A DNA stretch of 58,904 nt from Pseudomonadota bacterium (GCA_023419375.1 JAEZYD010000040.1:1-58904); one strand, 5' to 3'; shown: positions 34,014 through 43,950, counted from the first letter of the stretch. The notes: generated by a model from the letters alone, not told the origin. Numbers and translations are program-made.

Positions 34014-34475
34014 ATGAGCGCAGTCAGGGACAGGCAGCAACAGGCAACCGTGCGCATTTTTTGCCGCTATCCGGCCACGGCCTGGGTTCTGCCTCTTGAC
34101 CGCAGACAGCTTCGCGCGGCTCTTGCGGCCATGCTTGCCGCCGCAGAGCAGGCCCATGTGCCCGTTGCGCCCCCGGCTGTAGAACTGCATCTGGTCGATG
34201 ATGCCGCCATGAGCGTAGCCAACAGGCGCTGCATGGACTGTCAGGGCCCTACCAACGTGCTTTCCTTCCCCGGTGGCTGCGACAGCCCCGGCACTCTTCT
34301 GTTTTCATTGGATACGCTGCGCAGGGAATGCCTGCTGTACGGGCAGGAGCCCGGCGAGCATGCGTTGCGCCTGCTGGCGCACGGAATGGCCCATTTGTGC
34401 GGGCTTGACCACAGCGCGCAGATGGATGCGGTGAGCGACTATTTTATGATAGTTGCCGCCGAAGCAGTGCCCTGA
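34014..34475 (+). CDS. ybeY: Endoribonuclease YbeY (rRNA maturation factor)
   Basis: 153 residues from the ATG at 34014, 5 bases after the previous stop, with TTAGGA upstream. The single-metal RNase motif is HGMAHLCGLDH (H123, H127, H133), matching the family's H-x3-H-x5-H pattern. The upstream conserved segment is GPTNVLSFPGG. YbeY acts in 16S rRNA 3' processing and ribosome quality control. The third gene of a widely conserved phoH-HD-ybeY cluster. The N-terminal 20 residues are not conserved and could be shorter. Confidence 0.9.
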   Translation: MSAVRDRQQQATVRIFCRYPATAWVLPLDRRQLRAALAAMLAAAEQAHVPVAPPAVELHLVDDAAMSVANRRCMDCQGPTNVLSFPGGCDSPGTLLFSLDTLRRECLLYGQEPGEHALRLLAHGMAHLCGLDHSAQMDAVSDYFMIVAAEAVP

Positions 34476-34509
34476 CAGCCCAAAACTCCCGCCCTGATGA
34501 CGGATTCGG

Positions 34510-35625
34510 CTAGGCCGCCCACTTTCTGTTCAGTGCCGCCAGGGCCATGCATTGCATTTCACGCAGCTTGCGGGCTGATTCTTCGCCCCGGTTGTGCCAT
34601 TCTTCGGGCAGACGCACGGCGTTTATAGCCTTCAGGCTCGGGTAGGCCAAACTGCTGATAGGTGAATTGCTGTCCGCATCCGCCAGCTTCCAGAAAGGGC
34701 GCGAAAGCCCGAGCTGGTTAACCCGCCACAGCAGATCGCGGCGCGTACCGGTGCGCAGGGTGGCAAACATGCCCGCCTTCATGTGTTCTTCCGCAGCAAG
34801 CGCCCCGGCCCTGGCATAGACTGCCGGCAGCCGCAGCCTTTTGGCAAGGGTCAGCGCAAGCGGTACGCCGCGCGCCTCATGCCCATAATGATGGGGCAGC
34901 AGGGCAGGGTCAGTGCCGATTTTTCCGAGGTCATGGCACAAGGCCATCCATACGGCCATGGCATCGCCCGCGAGTTCGTCCATCAGTCGCAGGCTGTGGC
35001 CCAACACGCTGTTGGTATGCCACTTTACGGGGCCTGCCGGAATGTAGCGTGCGCGCTCGTGTTCTTCAAACCAGGGAGACAGGCAATCCCCTTGCGCCAG
35101 AACGCGAAAAAAACGCGCCGGACGCGGCAAGGCGAGCGCCTTGAGCATTTCTTTGGCCACACGCTCCGCAGGAATGGCCGCCAGCAAAGCCTTGGGCGTG
35201 GCGCGCATCTGCTCAAAAGCCTCGCGGGCTATGCGCCAGTCAGGCCAGCGGGCGGCAAAGCGCGCCAGACGAAAAATTCTGGTGGGATCATCCGCAAAGG
35301 CCGTAGGCGAAGCCGGACGCATCATTCTGTTGCGCAGGTCGTCGACCGCCTTGGGATGCATGTACAGCCGACCCGCGCTGTCGAGCGCAAGGGCATTGAT
35401 GGTGAGATCCCGCGCTGCAAGATCAGACGCCAGGGTGCCGCCCCGGAGGGGCATGCATTCGCGTCCGCGCCACAGGCAGACATTGACGCTTTTACCCACG
35501 CAGGCCGCTTCGGGATGCGCAGCCAAAAAGTCGTCCATGCTTCCTGAAAAGGAAAAATCCAGCTCCGTGGGCATACGCCCAAGCAGAAGGTCGCGCACTG
35601 CGCCGCCGACGAGGTAGAGTTCCAT
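34510..35625 (-). CDS. cca: CCA-adding-type tRNA nucleotidyltransferase with HD domain
   Basis: 371 residues. Class II nucleotidyltransferase that adds or repairs the tRNA 3' CCA (some relatives add only A or CC). The head is YLVGGAVRDLLLGRMPTELDF. In E. coli the metal-binding pair is DxD at 21 and 23; here it is E21-L-D23, so the first Asp is Glu. The RRDLTIN-like motif appears as ARDLTINALA, and DDPTRIFRLARFAARW follows. An HD domain is present: HTNSVLGHSLRLM and ALCHDLGKIG. Shares two bases at its start with birA on the other strand. The ribosome site is weak (GGGGGC). Confidence 0.85.
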   Translation of the reverse strand: MELYLVGGAVRDLLLGRMPTELDFSFSGSMDDFLAAHPEAACVGKSVNVCLWRGRECMPLRGGTLASDLAARDLTINALALDSAGRLYMHPKAVDDLRNRMMRPASPTAFADDPTRIFRLARFAARWPDWRIAREAFEQMRATPKALLAAIPAERVAKEMLKALALPRPARFFRVLAQGDCLSPWFEEHERARYIPAGPVKWHTNSVLGHSLRLMDELAGDAMAVWMALCHDLGKIGTDPALLPHHYGHEARGVPLALTLAKRLRLPAVYARAGALAAEEHMKAGMFATLRTGTRRDLLWRVNQLGLSRPFWKLADADSNSPISSLAYPSLKAINAVRLPEEWHNRGEESARKLREMQCMALAALNRKWAA

Positions 35626-36442
35626 GCCCCCAATATGTCACAGCCAACCGTTTGAGGGAAGCTCCCCCACTGGTGCTGACAAAAATTTTATTCCGCGTAT
35701 CTGGCGCCTTGGCGAGGTCGGCTCCTGCCTTGATACCGCTGCAAACCTCGCTGCGCGTGGCTGGCTTGAGCCGTGGGACAGTGTTCAGGTTGTCAGCCAG
35801 ACAACGGGGCGCGGGCAGTTGCGGCGTCAGTGGCATTCGCCCGCGGGCAATGTGTATGCGGCCCTGCGCCTGCCGCTTGTGCCCCCGTTTGACGGCACGG
35901 CGGCGGCCCCGGCAATGGGCGCCCTGCTGGCTGAAGCACTGGCAATGGACGGTTGGCAGGTGCGCCTGAAATGGCCCAATGACCTTGTGCTGTGCGCATC
36001 CGAAGCCGACCCCCGAAAGCTGGCGGGCATACTGCTGGAGGAGCGGGGCGGGGTGCTGCTGGCCGGTATTGGCATCAATGTGCGCTGGTCGCCCCCGGCG
36101 GAACAGATGCGGGCGGACGCCGCTCTGGAGGCAACCAACCTCGCCGCCCACTATAAAACCTCCACTTTTGCGCCTCCAATGGCCGAAGCCTTGTGGCAAA
36201 CCCTTGTAAAGCGCATGTTTTCAGCTTATATTGACTGCCACTCTTTTCCCGAGGGGTGGAGAGCCCGTGCGGAGTCTCTTTTGCTCTGGCGCGGCGAGAA
36301 CGTGGAGCTGCGTGACGATGATCGCATCGTACGCGGCTGGCTGGCGGGCCTAGGAACGTCAGGCGGCCTGTGTCTTAACATCAACGGACGGCTTGAGGAA
36401 TTCATTTGCGGTAGTCTCCGGCTGAGCCCTGCGCGGGAATGA
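35624..36442 (+). CDS. birA: Biotin--[acetyl-CoA carboxylase/pyruvate carboxylase] ligase
   Basis: 272 residues without an N-terminal DNA-binding domain, so a ligase only, not a repressor. Motifs: QTTGRGQLRRQWHSPAGNVYA (family GRGRxGRxW), LKWPNDLV with the catalytic Lys, KLAGILLE and LAGIGINV. It attaches biotin to the carrier-domain lysine of biotin enzymes. Its 3' neighbour encodes pyruvate carboxylase, the obvious substrate. The second G-R pair of the GRGRxG loop is GRGQLRR here. Starts head-to-head with cca (2-base overlap). Confidence 0.9.
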   Translation: MPPICHSQPFEGSSPTGADKNFIPRIWRLGEVGSCLDTAANLAARGWLEPWDSVQVVSQTTGRGQLRRQWHSPAGNVYAALRLPLVPPFDGTAAAPAMGALLAEALAMDGWQVRLKWPNDLVLCASEADPRKLAGILLEERGGVLLAGIGINVRWSPPAEQMRADAALEATNLAAHYKTSTFAPPMAEALWQTLVKRMFSAYIDCHSFPEGWRARAESLLLWRGENVELRDDDRIVRGWLAGLGTSGGLCLNINGRLEEFICGSLRLSPARE

Positions 36443-36575
36443 CGCGGGATTATGGTCATTCCGGCATGGTTGGGCTTGGGGGCATCGCCGCCCAATGCGA
36501 AGCACGTAAGCGTGTTTTCGCCGTCTAACGCCGGTGCGTGGGCAGAAATGCGCCGGTAGAAAAGGGCTGAAAGGC

Positions 36576-39500
36576 ATGGCCAACAAGACATTCTCGGAAG
36601 TTCAGGATTTTTTGAAGGGCAAGGTAATACTGGTTGCTAACCGGGGTATTCCGGCCCGTCGCATTTGTCGTTCCATCCGCGAACGTTTTGACGCGGTAGC
36701 GGCAATGACTGCGACTGATGTGGACAAAACGGCCCCTGCGGCCTCAACGGCGCAGGAACTGATGCTGCTCGGGACAGACCCCCGCGCGTATCTGGATATT
36801 GACCGCATTATCGACAAAGCCAAACAACGTGGCGTAGTCGGCATTCACCCCGGCTGGGGATTTGCTTCCGAGGACACGCGCTTTCCGCAGCGCTGCAAAG
36901 AGGCGGGCATCACCTTTATCGGCGCGACAGCCGAGGCCATGAACCTGTTGGGCAACAAGGTTCAGGCTCGAGAAGTGGCTCGCAAATTGGGCATTCCTGT
37001 TGTGCCCGGCTCTGAAGGAGCCGTGGATATTCCTACCGCCCGCCAGCTTATCAACGAGATCGGGCTGCCCATCATGCTCAAGGCAGAAGGGGGCGGCGGC
37101 GGACGTGGTATTTTTGCCATCCATAACGAGGCTGACCTGGAAGACGCCTTTTTCAAGGCTTCCACCATGGCTCAGGCTTCGTTTGGCAATCCGCGCTTGT
37201 TTGTGGAAAAGTTCCTTGCCGATGTGCGCCACATTGAGATTCAGGTCATTGCCGACATGTACGGCAACGTGTTCGCCTTTGACGAACGCGATTGCACCGT
37301 GCAGCGCAACCACCAGAAACTCATTGAAATCACGCCTTCGCCCTGGCCGGGCATGACCAAGAACCTGCGCGACAGGCTCAAGGATTATTCCCGCCGCCTG
37401 GTGCGCGCCGTGGGCTACCATTCGCTTGCCACGGTTGAATTCCTCGTTACGCCTGACGGTACGCCGTACCTTATTGAAGTTAACACCCGTTTGCAGGTTG
37501 AGCACGGCATCACCGAATGCCGCTACGGCATTGACCTTGTGGAAGAGCAGATCGCCGTGGCCTTTGGCGCGGAACTGCGCTACCGCGAAGAAAGCCAGCG
37601 TCCTTCGTACTGGGCCATGCAGGTGCGCATCAACTGCGAAAACCCGCAGGACAACTTCGCCCCCAATTCCGGCCTCATCTCGCGCTACGTGTCGCCCGGC
37701 GGCCCCGGCGTGCGCCTTGATTCCAATATCAGCGCAGGCTACGAGTTCCCCGCCAACTACGACTCCGCGGGCGCGCTGCTCATTTCTTACGCCACTGACT
37801 GGGAAAAGGTGCTCGGCATCACGGAACGCGCCCTGAGCGAATATGTGATCGGTGGCATCAAGACCACCATTCCTTTCTTCCGTCAGGTCATCAAGCATCC
37901 CCTGTTCAAGCAGGGCAACATCAATACCAACTTCATCGCCACGCATCCCGAGCTCATGGTCTACACCGACCTTGCGCCCGAAGGCGAGCGTCTTGCCAAG
38001 CTGGTGGCCGAAATTTCGGCCAAGGGATTCAACCCCTACGTGCAGCTTGGCGAATACCGTTCAAGCTCCACGCCCTGTCTTGGACCCTTTGAACCTGTGC
38101 TGCCGCCCATAAGCACGGCTGCGCGCCGTCAGCCTTCGCCCTATCCGCAGGGCGACCGCATGGCCACGCTGGACTACATCCGTGATTCCGGGCTGGTGCA
38201 TTTTACCGACACCACAACCCGCGATCTCACGCAGTCCAACTCCGGCAACCGCCTGCGCCTTGCCGAAGACAGGCTCATGGGCCCCTACCTTGACAATGCG
38301 GGCTTTTTCTCGCTCGAAAACGGCGGCGGGGCGCACTTTCATGTGGCCATGCTGGCCAACATGACCTACCCCTTCACCGAAGCCAAGGAATGGAACCGCT
38401 TTGCGCCCAAAACCCTCAAGCAGCTGCTGGTGCGTTCCACCAACGTGCTCGGGTATACGCCGCAGCCGCGCAACCTCATGCTCAAAACGGGCGAAATGAT
38501 TTGCGACCACTATCAGGTCGTGCGTTGCTTCGACTTTTTGAACCATGTGGAAAACATGCGCCCCATTGCCGAAGTGGTCATGAACCGCAAGGACGTAATC
38601 TTCCAGCCCGCCATTTCCATGTCGTGGGCCAAGGGTTTTGACGTCAAGCACTACCTGGGCGTTACCGAAGCCATGCTGCGCATGGTGGGCGACATCATGG
38701 GCGCAAGCCCCAAGGAAGCCTCCCGCAACATCATTCTGGGCCTCAAGGACATGGCCGGCGTTTGCCCGCCGCGCTTTATGGACGAGCTGGTCAAAGCCCT
38801 GCGCAATGCCTGGCCCGAACTTGTGCTGCACTACCACAGGCACTATACCGATGGCCTGTTTGTGCCCTCGTGCGGTGCCGCGGCCAAGGCCGGCGCGCAC
38901 ATCATCGACGTGGGCCTCGGATCTTCGGTGCGTTCGTATGGTCAGGGCGATGTGCTCGCCACCATGGCCTATATTGAAGACGAACTGGGCCTCAAGTGCA
39001 ACCTTGATAAAAACGCCATCCGCGACGCCAACTTCGTCTGCAAGCAGATCATGCCCTATTACGACCGCTACTGCGCGCCGTACTTCCAGGGCATCGACTA
39101 TGACGTAACGCGCCACGGCATGCCCGGCGGGGCCACTTCCTCCTCGCAGGAAGGCGCCATGAAGCAGGGCTACATTCACCTGCTGCCCTACATGCTCAAG
39201 TTCCTCGAAGGCACCCGCCAGATCGTGCGCTATCACGATGTTACGCCCGGCTCGCAGATCACCTGGAACACGGCGTTTCTGGCCGTTACAGGCGCGTGGA
39301 AGCGGGGCGGCGAAGACGAAGTGCGCTACCTGCTTGAAGTGTTGGGTCAGGTCACCCGCACCCCCGAAAAAGAGCTTACGGACGAGATGCGCCGCGCGCG
39401 CCTGAATATCTATCAGGACTGCAACGACGCCTTCCGCAACCTGCTCCAGGGCAAGTTCGGCAAACTGCCGCTCGGCTTCCCGGCTGACTGGGTCTATCAG

Positions 39501-40277
39501 AGCGCCTTTGGCTCCGACTGGAAGAGCGCCATGGCGGCCCGCACCGAGGCTTCGCCCCTTGATTCGCTGGCAGAAGTGAACCTTGCAGCCGAAGAAAAGG
39601 CCTGCGCCGAAATCCTGAAGCGCAAGCCCAACGATGAAGAGTTCGTGCTGTACCTTAACCATCCGGCGGACGCGCTCAAGACCATCCAGTTCAAGTCCAA
39701 GTTCGGCGACCCGAACAATCTGCCTTTGCATGTATGGTTCGAGGGTCTGAAAGTCGGCCAGGATCTGTACTTTAACGACAGCAGCGGCAAGCCCCACCAC
39801 CTCTTGCTGCTCAGCATCTCCACCCCCAACGATGCGGGCATCTCCATATGCCGGTACGTGCTCGACTCCGAATTCATGAGCTGCGAAGTTCAGGTTCGGC
39901 AGCCTTCGGGCAACGGCGCAAAGAGCACGCTCATGGCCGACACGGCCAACAAGTATCACGTGGCCGCGCCGAGCAACGGCGATTTGTGGGTCATGTATGT
40001 GCATCCCGGTGATGTGGTCAAAGCGGGCGAAGAGCTCTTTAACGTTTCCATCATGAAGCAGGAAAAGGCCGTTCTGGCCCCCATTGACGGCATGGTGAAG
40101 CGTGTGCTCAAAACCGCCGACTTCAAAGAAAACAAGCAAATGGTTTCGGTCAGAGAAGGTGAGCTTATTGTGGAACTGGGGCCTGTGCCGCGCATATGCG
40201 GCAATGAGGCCTGCGGCCAGCCCATTCCTATGGATAACATCGCATTCTGCCCCTATTGCGGTGTGCGCGTAAGTTAA
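36576..40277 (+). CDS. pyc: Pyruvate carboxylase (single-chain) with C-terminal zinc ribbon
   Basis: 1233 residues from the ATG at 36576. Carboxylates pyruvate to oxaloacetate with ATP and biotin. The biotin carboxylase domain covers about 10-460 (ATP-grasp loop MLKAEGGGGGRGIFA). The carboxyltransferase domain spans about 535-1040 (TTRDLTQSNSGNR, LGLKDMAGVCPP with the metal-bridging Lys, LHYHRHYTDG). The biotinyl domain is at the end, with biotin site K1161 in SIMKQEKA rather than AMKM. After it comes a zinc-ribbon-like tail, C1208-x4-C1213 and C1225-x2-C1228, that I do not expect in standard pyruvate carboxylases. The CT motifs deviate from the usual DAHQSLLATR form. Confidence 0.9.
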   Translation: MANKTFSEVQDFLKGKVILVANRGIPARRICRSIRERFDAVAAMTATDVDKTAPAASTAQELMLLGTDPRAYLDIDRIIDKAKQRGVVGIHPGWGFASEDTRFPQRCKEAGITFIGATAEAMNLLGNKVQAREVARKLGIPVVPGSEGAVDIPTARQLINEIGLPIMLKAEGGGGGRGIFAIHNEADLEDAFFKASTMAQASFGNPRLFVEKFLADVRHIEIQVIADMYGNVFAFDERDCTVQRNHQKLIEITPSPWPGMTKNLRDRLKDYSRRLVRAVGYHSLATVEFLVTPDGTPYLIEVNTRLQVEHGITECRYGIDLVEEQIAVAFGAELRYREESQRPSYWAMQVRINCENPQDNFAPNSGLISRYVSPGGPGVRLDSNISAGYEFPANYDSAGALLISYATDWEKVLGITERALSEYVIGGIKTTIPFFRQVIKHPLFKQGNINTNFIATHPELMVYTDLAPEGERLAKLVAEISAKGFNPYVQLGEYRSSSTPCLGPFEPVLPPISTAARRQPSPYPQGDRMATLDYIRDSGLVHFTDTTTRDLTQSNSGNRLRLAEDRLMGPYLDNAGFFSLENGGGAHFHVAMLANMTYPFTEAKEWNRFAPKTLKQLLVRSTNVLGYTPQPRNLMLKTGEMICDHYQVVRCFDFLNHVENMRPIAEVVMNRKDVIFQPAISMSWAKGFDVKHYLGVTEAMLRMVGDIMGASPKEASRNIILGLKDMAGVCPPRFMDELVKALRNAWPELVLHYHRHYTDGLFVPSCGAAAKAGAHIIDVGLGSSVRSYGQGDVLATMAYIEDELGLKCNLDKNAIRDANFVCKQIMPYYDRYCAPYFQGIDYDVTRHGMPGGATSSSQEGAMKQGYIHLLPYMLKFLEGTRQIVRYHDVTPGSQITWNTAFLAVTGAWKRGGEDEVRYLLEVLGQVTRTPEKELTDEMRRARLNIYQDCNDAFRNLLQGKFGKLPLGFPADWVYQSAFGSDWKSAMAARTEASPLDSLAEVNLAAEEKACAEILKRKPNDEEFVLYLNHPADALKTIQFKSKFGDPNNLPLHVWFEGLKVGQDLYFNDSSGKPHHLLLLSISTPNDAGISICRYVLDSEFMSCEVQVRQPSGNGAKSTLMADTANKYHVAAPSNGDLWVMYVHPGDVVKAGEELFNVSIMKQEKAVLAPIDGMVKRVLKTADFKENKQMVSVREGELIVELGPVPRICGNEACGQPIPMDNIAFCPYCGVRVS

Positions 40278-40374
40278 TTACTACGCTCACTACTGGAATT
40301 TGTGGACAGTTCCTTAATGGCGATATACAATTTCCAAGGTTGTTAAGCTTCTGTTTCCCAAACCGGAGGAAGAC

Positions 40375-43300
40375 ATGGCTAAGATTCCCGCCGCCAAACC
40401 TGCGCAGAACAAACCCAAGGGCGCCGCGCCCGAGGCAGTTCAGAAAAAACTGGTGCTTGATGGCGCCGAAATTGTGCAGATTGGTCCCGAAGCGGAGTTG
40501 CTTGTTGGTGGTAAGAACTACAACACTGCCCTGATCAGCCAGATCCAGGGCATTCAGGCGCCCCATTTTCGCGCCATCTCATCCATTGCCTTTCATCATC
40601 TGCTTGATGAAACAAAGGTTAATGGGCGTGTGGTACGCAGCGTGGTGGACCGTGAATACGGGCGCATTGACTGGAACGATCCCGAAATCAACCAGGATCC
40701 GGACTTCTTGCAGAAGTTCGTGCGTCAGCTCGGCAAGCAGATTCATCAGGCCGCGCTGGCGGAAGGCGAGCAGACCAATACCAAGCTGCGCACCTTTATC
40801 AATAATATAGTCGAAGGTTTTGCCACCTCCCCCGAGGGCATCGACCAGTTGCGCAAGCGCTCGGTCATGGTGCAGGCGGCCATTTTGTCTGTTGAAGTGC
40901 CGCACGACGTTGCGGAAGCCGTGCGCGGCGCATACCGCGACATCTGCCGCGAAAACGAAGACGACATGACCCCCGTGGCCGTGCGTTCTTCTGCTGCGGG
41001 CGAAGACTCGCGCAAAAAGGCCTTTGCCGGTCTGCAGGATACCTACCTGAACATGGTTGGCGAAGACAAAGTAGTGGAAGCATACCATTGGGACTGCTCC
41101 TCCGCCTACAATCTGCGCTCCATGACCTACCGCCGCGAGGCGATCCTTGACGCTCTGGCCAAGGCCGAAGAAACCGGCGACGAGAGCATTGCTGAAAACG
41201 CCAAGCTTGAGTGGGCCATTGAGCACACCTCGCTTTCTGTCTGCATGATGCAGATGATCAATCCCGTGATTTCCGGTACGGCCTTTTCTGCCGATACCGC
41301 CACGGGCTGCCGCGGCACAGACCGCCGCGAACTGGTCAGCATCGACGCCAGCTACGGCCTCGGCGAGGCTGTGGTGGGCGGCAAGGTGACGCCTGACAAG
41401 CTTTATGTCTTCCAGCGCGACGATGGCGGCGAAGTTGTGATCCGCCAGATGGGCTGCAAGGACATGAAGATCGTCTATGACGAACGTGGCGGCACCCGCG
41501 AAGTGGAAGTGTCCGAGCTTGAAGCTCTGCGCTGGGCGCTTTCGCTCAGCCAGGCCGAACGCGTTGCCCAGGGCGTGCGCGCCGTCAGCAAGGCTTACGG
41601 CGGCATCATCATGGACACGGAATTCTGCATTGACGCCAACGACAAGCTCTGGTTCGTCCAGGCGCGGCCCGAAACCCGCTGGAACGATGACCTTGAGCTG
41701 CATCCCCATACCATCTTCATGCGCCGCCGCGAGGTGGACGCCAAAGCCGCAGCCGCAGCCGAAGTGCTGGTGGAAGGCAACGGCGCTTCCCGCGGTGCGG
41801 GTCAGGGCACGGTGCGCTTTTTGCGCTCCGCCCTTGAACTGAACAAGATCGCCAAGGGCGATGTGCTTGCCGCCGAACGCACCGACCCGGACATGGTGCC
41901 GGGCATGCGTGTGGCCTCGGCCATCATGGCCGATGTGGGCGGCGACACGAGCCACGCGGCCATTACCTCGCGCGAGCTTGGCATTGCCGCTGTTATCGGC
42001 ATTCAGCGCCTCGACATACTGCGTGCGCTCGACGGCGCGGAAGTGACCGTTGACGGCACACGCGGCAAGGTTTACCGCGGCCTTTTGCCCCTGCACCTTG
42101 TGGGCGGCGAAATGGATCTCTCCAAGCTGCCCCTTACCAAGACCAAGGTCGGCCTTGTGCTGGCCGACGTGGGTCAGGCGCTGTTCCTCTCCCGTCTGCG
42201 CAACTTCCCCCAGTTTGAAGTGGGCCTGCTGCGCGCGGAATTCATGCTTGGCAACATCAGCATCCATCCGCAGGCACTGGAAGCCTTTGACAACGGCGAG
42301 CTTGAAAATGTGGTGCACAGCAAGCTGAAAGAGCTTGAAAACCGCCTTTCCAAGGTGCTGCGCGAGCAGATGGGCGCTGGCCTCATTGTGTTCAACTTCA
42401 ACCTGCGCGAATACGTGGGCGAAGTGACCGGCCTTGCGGCAGAGGTTGAAGCATTTGCCGAAGCGAGCAAGAGCCTGAATGCGGAAGAAGTGCTGATGCA
42501 GCACCGCAAGATGCGCGAACTGGATCACAAGGTTGACCAGCACATGGAAATGGCCTCGCGCCGTATTGAAGTGCTCAAGACCTCCAATGATCTGGCCGAC
42601 CATGTGCGCATCATCATGGGTTACGATGACGCTCTGGCCCTGCTGAACCCGGCTGACCCCGAATCCGCCAAGCGCGTTGCCGAAATTGAAGCCACGGTTG
42701 AAGAACATGTGCGCCGCATCAAGGATCTGCCCGCAGTTTCCAAGTTGATGGACAACATCAACCATCTGCGTGAAGAAGTGAGCCTGCGTTCCGGCCTGAA
42801 AAAGGAAATGGACGACCTGCGCAACCTGACGGACAAAATTCGCGGCATCATCAAGGCCCGCGGTTTCCGTACCGGCAAGGAGCACTACGTTCAGACCCTG
42901 GCCCAGAACCTGGCCCTCTTTGCCATGGCCTTCTATGGCAAGCCCATCACGTACCGCACAACCGACTTCAAGAGCAACGAATACCGCAATCTGCTTGGCG
43001 GCAGCCTCTTTGAACATAACGAAGACAACCCCATGCTTGGCTATCGCGGCGTTTCGCGCAACATCCATGACTGGGAAATTGAAGCCTTCAAGCTGGCCCG
43101 CGGCGTATACGGCGGCTCCAACCTGCGCATGATGCTGCCCTTTGTGCGCACTCTGGAAGAAGCCCGCTCCATGCGCAGCTATCTTGAGCAGGTTCACAAG
43201 CTCAAGAGCGGTCAGGACGGCTTGAAGATCATCCTCATGTCCGAACTGCCTTCCAACGCCATTCTGGCCAAGCAGTTCATCACCGAGTTCGACGGTTTCT

Positions 43301-43950
43301 CCATCGGCTCCAACGACATGACCCAGATGGTGCTGGCGACAGACCGCGACAACTCGCGTTTGTCCCACATCTACGACGAGGAAGATCCGGCGGTTGTCTG
43401 GGCCATCCTTGTCAGCATCTTCACCGGCCAGAAGTACGCCAAGAAGGTGGGCTTCTGCGGTCAGGGCGTGTCCAACAGCATCATCCTGCGCGGCCTGGTT
43501 GCCATCGCGGGCATCACTTCAGCCTCTGTGGTGCCCGATACCTACTACCAGACCGTGTTCGACATCGCCTCTGTGGAAGGGGAAAACCATTCTGCCGCCG
43601 ACCTCGGCAAATGGCTTGCCGCACAGCACCACAAGCGCCTTGCCGACCTGATGGAAAAGACCGGCTACGGTCACATCCTCAAGAAGTACAAGGAACCGCA
43701 GGATATTCAGGAATGGTACGAGGGCGAGTTGCAGCGTCGGCACGAACAGTTCCGCGATCACCTCGACACGCCCAAGGAAGCCTTCTACCGCGCCGAGCTG
43801 CAGAGCTTCCGTTCCACCTTCCACAAGCCTGTGATCTACGCCACATGGAACTGGGACGAAACGGTTGAGGATGCCCTGCATCACTCCGGCTTCCAGAACT
43901 TTGAGGAGCAGGCCAAGGCTCTGGAATACTCCCGCACGGTCAACGACTAG
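40375..43950 (+). CDS. Phosphoenolpyruvate synthase-like (PEP/pyruvate dikinase family) enzyme, extended
   Basis: 1191 residues, GGAGGA before the ATG. The family makes PEP from pyruvate with ATP via a phosphohistidine. The ATP-binding domain covers about 155-440 (AVRSSAAGEDS at 202-212; IDASYGLGEAVVGG; WFVQARPETRW). The swivelling domain has H527 in GGDTSHAAITSRELG (usual GGRTCHAAI). The PEP-binding barrel occupies about 840-1080 with GSNDMTQMVLATDRDN and the Cys loop VGFCGQGVSN. The protein is about 400 residues longer than E. coli PpsA: an N-terminal part of 150 residues and a helical insert at about 625-840. Follows pyc by 97 bases, so both act at the pyruvate-PEP-oxaloacetate node. Confidence 0.85.
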   Translation: MAKIPAAKPAQNKPKGAAPEAVQKKLVLDGAEIVQIGPEAELLVGGKNYNTALISQIQGIQAPHFRAISSIAFHHLLDETKVNGRVVRSVVDREYGRIDWNDPEINQDPDFLQKFVRQLGKQIHQAALAEGEQTNTKLRTFINNIVEGFATSPEGIDQLRKRSVMVQAAILSVEVPHDVAEAVRGAYRDICRENEDDMTPVAVRSSAAGEDSRKKAFAGLQDTYLNMVGEDKVVEAYHWDCSSAYNLRSMTYRREAILDALAKAEETGDESIAENAKLEWAIEHTSLSVCMMQMINPVISGTAFSADTATGCRGTDRRELVSIDASYGLGEAVVGGKVTPDKLYVFQRDDGGEVVIRQMGCKDMKIVYDERGGTREVEVSELEALRWALSLSQAERVAQGVRAVSKAYGGIIMDTEFCIDANDKLWFVQARPETRWNDDLELHPHTIFMRRREVDAKAAAAAEVLVEGNGASRGAGQGTVRFLRSALELNKIAKGDVLAAERTDPDMVPGMRVASAIMADVGGDTSHAAITSRELGIAAVIGIQRLDILRALDGAEVTVDGTRGKVYRGLLPLHLVGGEMDLSKLPLTKTKVGLVLADVGQALFLSRLRNFPQFEVGLLRAEFMLGNISIHPQALEAFDNGELENVVHSKLKELENRLSKVLREQMGAGLIVFNFNLREYVGEVTGLAAEVEAFAEASKSLNAEEVLMQHRKMRELDHKVDQHMEMASRRIEVLKTSNDLADHVRIIMGYDDALALLNPADPESAKRVAEIEATVEEHVRRIKDLPAVSKLMDNINHLREEVSLRSGLKKEMDDLRNLTDKIRGIIKARGFRTGKEHYVQTLAQNLALFAMAFYGKPITYRTTDFKSNEYRNLLGGSLFEHNEDNPMLGYRGVSRNIHDWEIEAFKLARGVYGGSNLRMMLPFVRTLEEARSMRSYLEQVHKLKSGQDGLKIILMSELPSNAILAKQFITEFDGFSIGSNDMTQMVLATDRDNSRLSHIYDEEDPAVVWAILVSIFTGQKYAKKVGFCGQGVSNSIILRGLVAIAGITSASVVPDTYYQTVFDIASVEGENHSAADLGKWLAAQHHKRLADLMEKTGYGHILKKYKEPQDIQEWYEGELQRRHEQFRDHLDTPKEAFYRAELQSFRSTFHKPVIYATWNWDETVEDALHHSGFQNFEEQAKALEYSRTVND

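Noticed and set aside
38061..40139. 692-codon open frame antisense to pyruvate carboxylase
   Set aside because: Same cause; no motif, no ribosome site, and the plus-strand enzyme is unmistakable.
40579..43368. 929-codon open frame antisense to the PEP-synthase-like gene
   Set aside because: It mirrors a real gene whose family motifs are clear. The antisense product is rich in His/Gly/Val with no known domain, a normal effect of GC-rich codon use.
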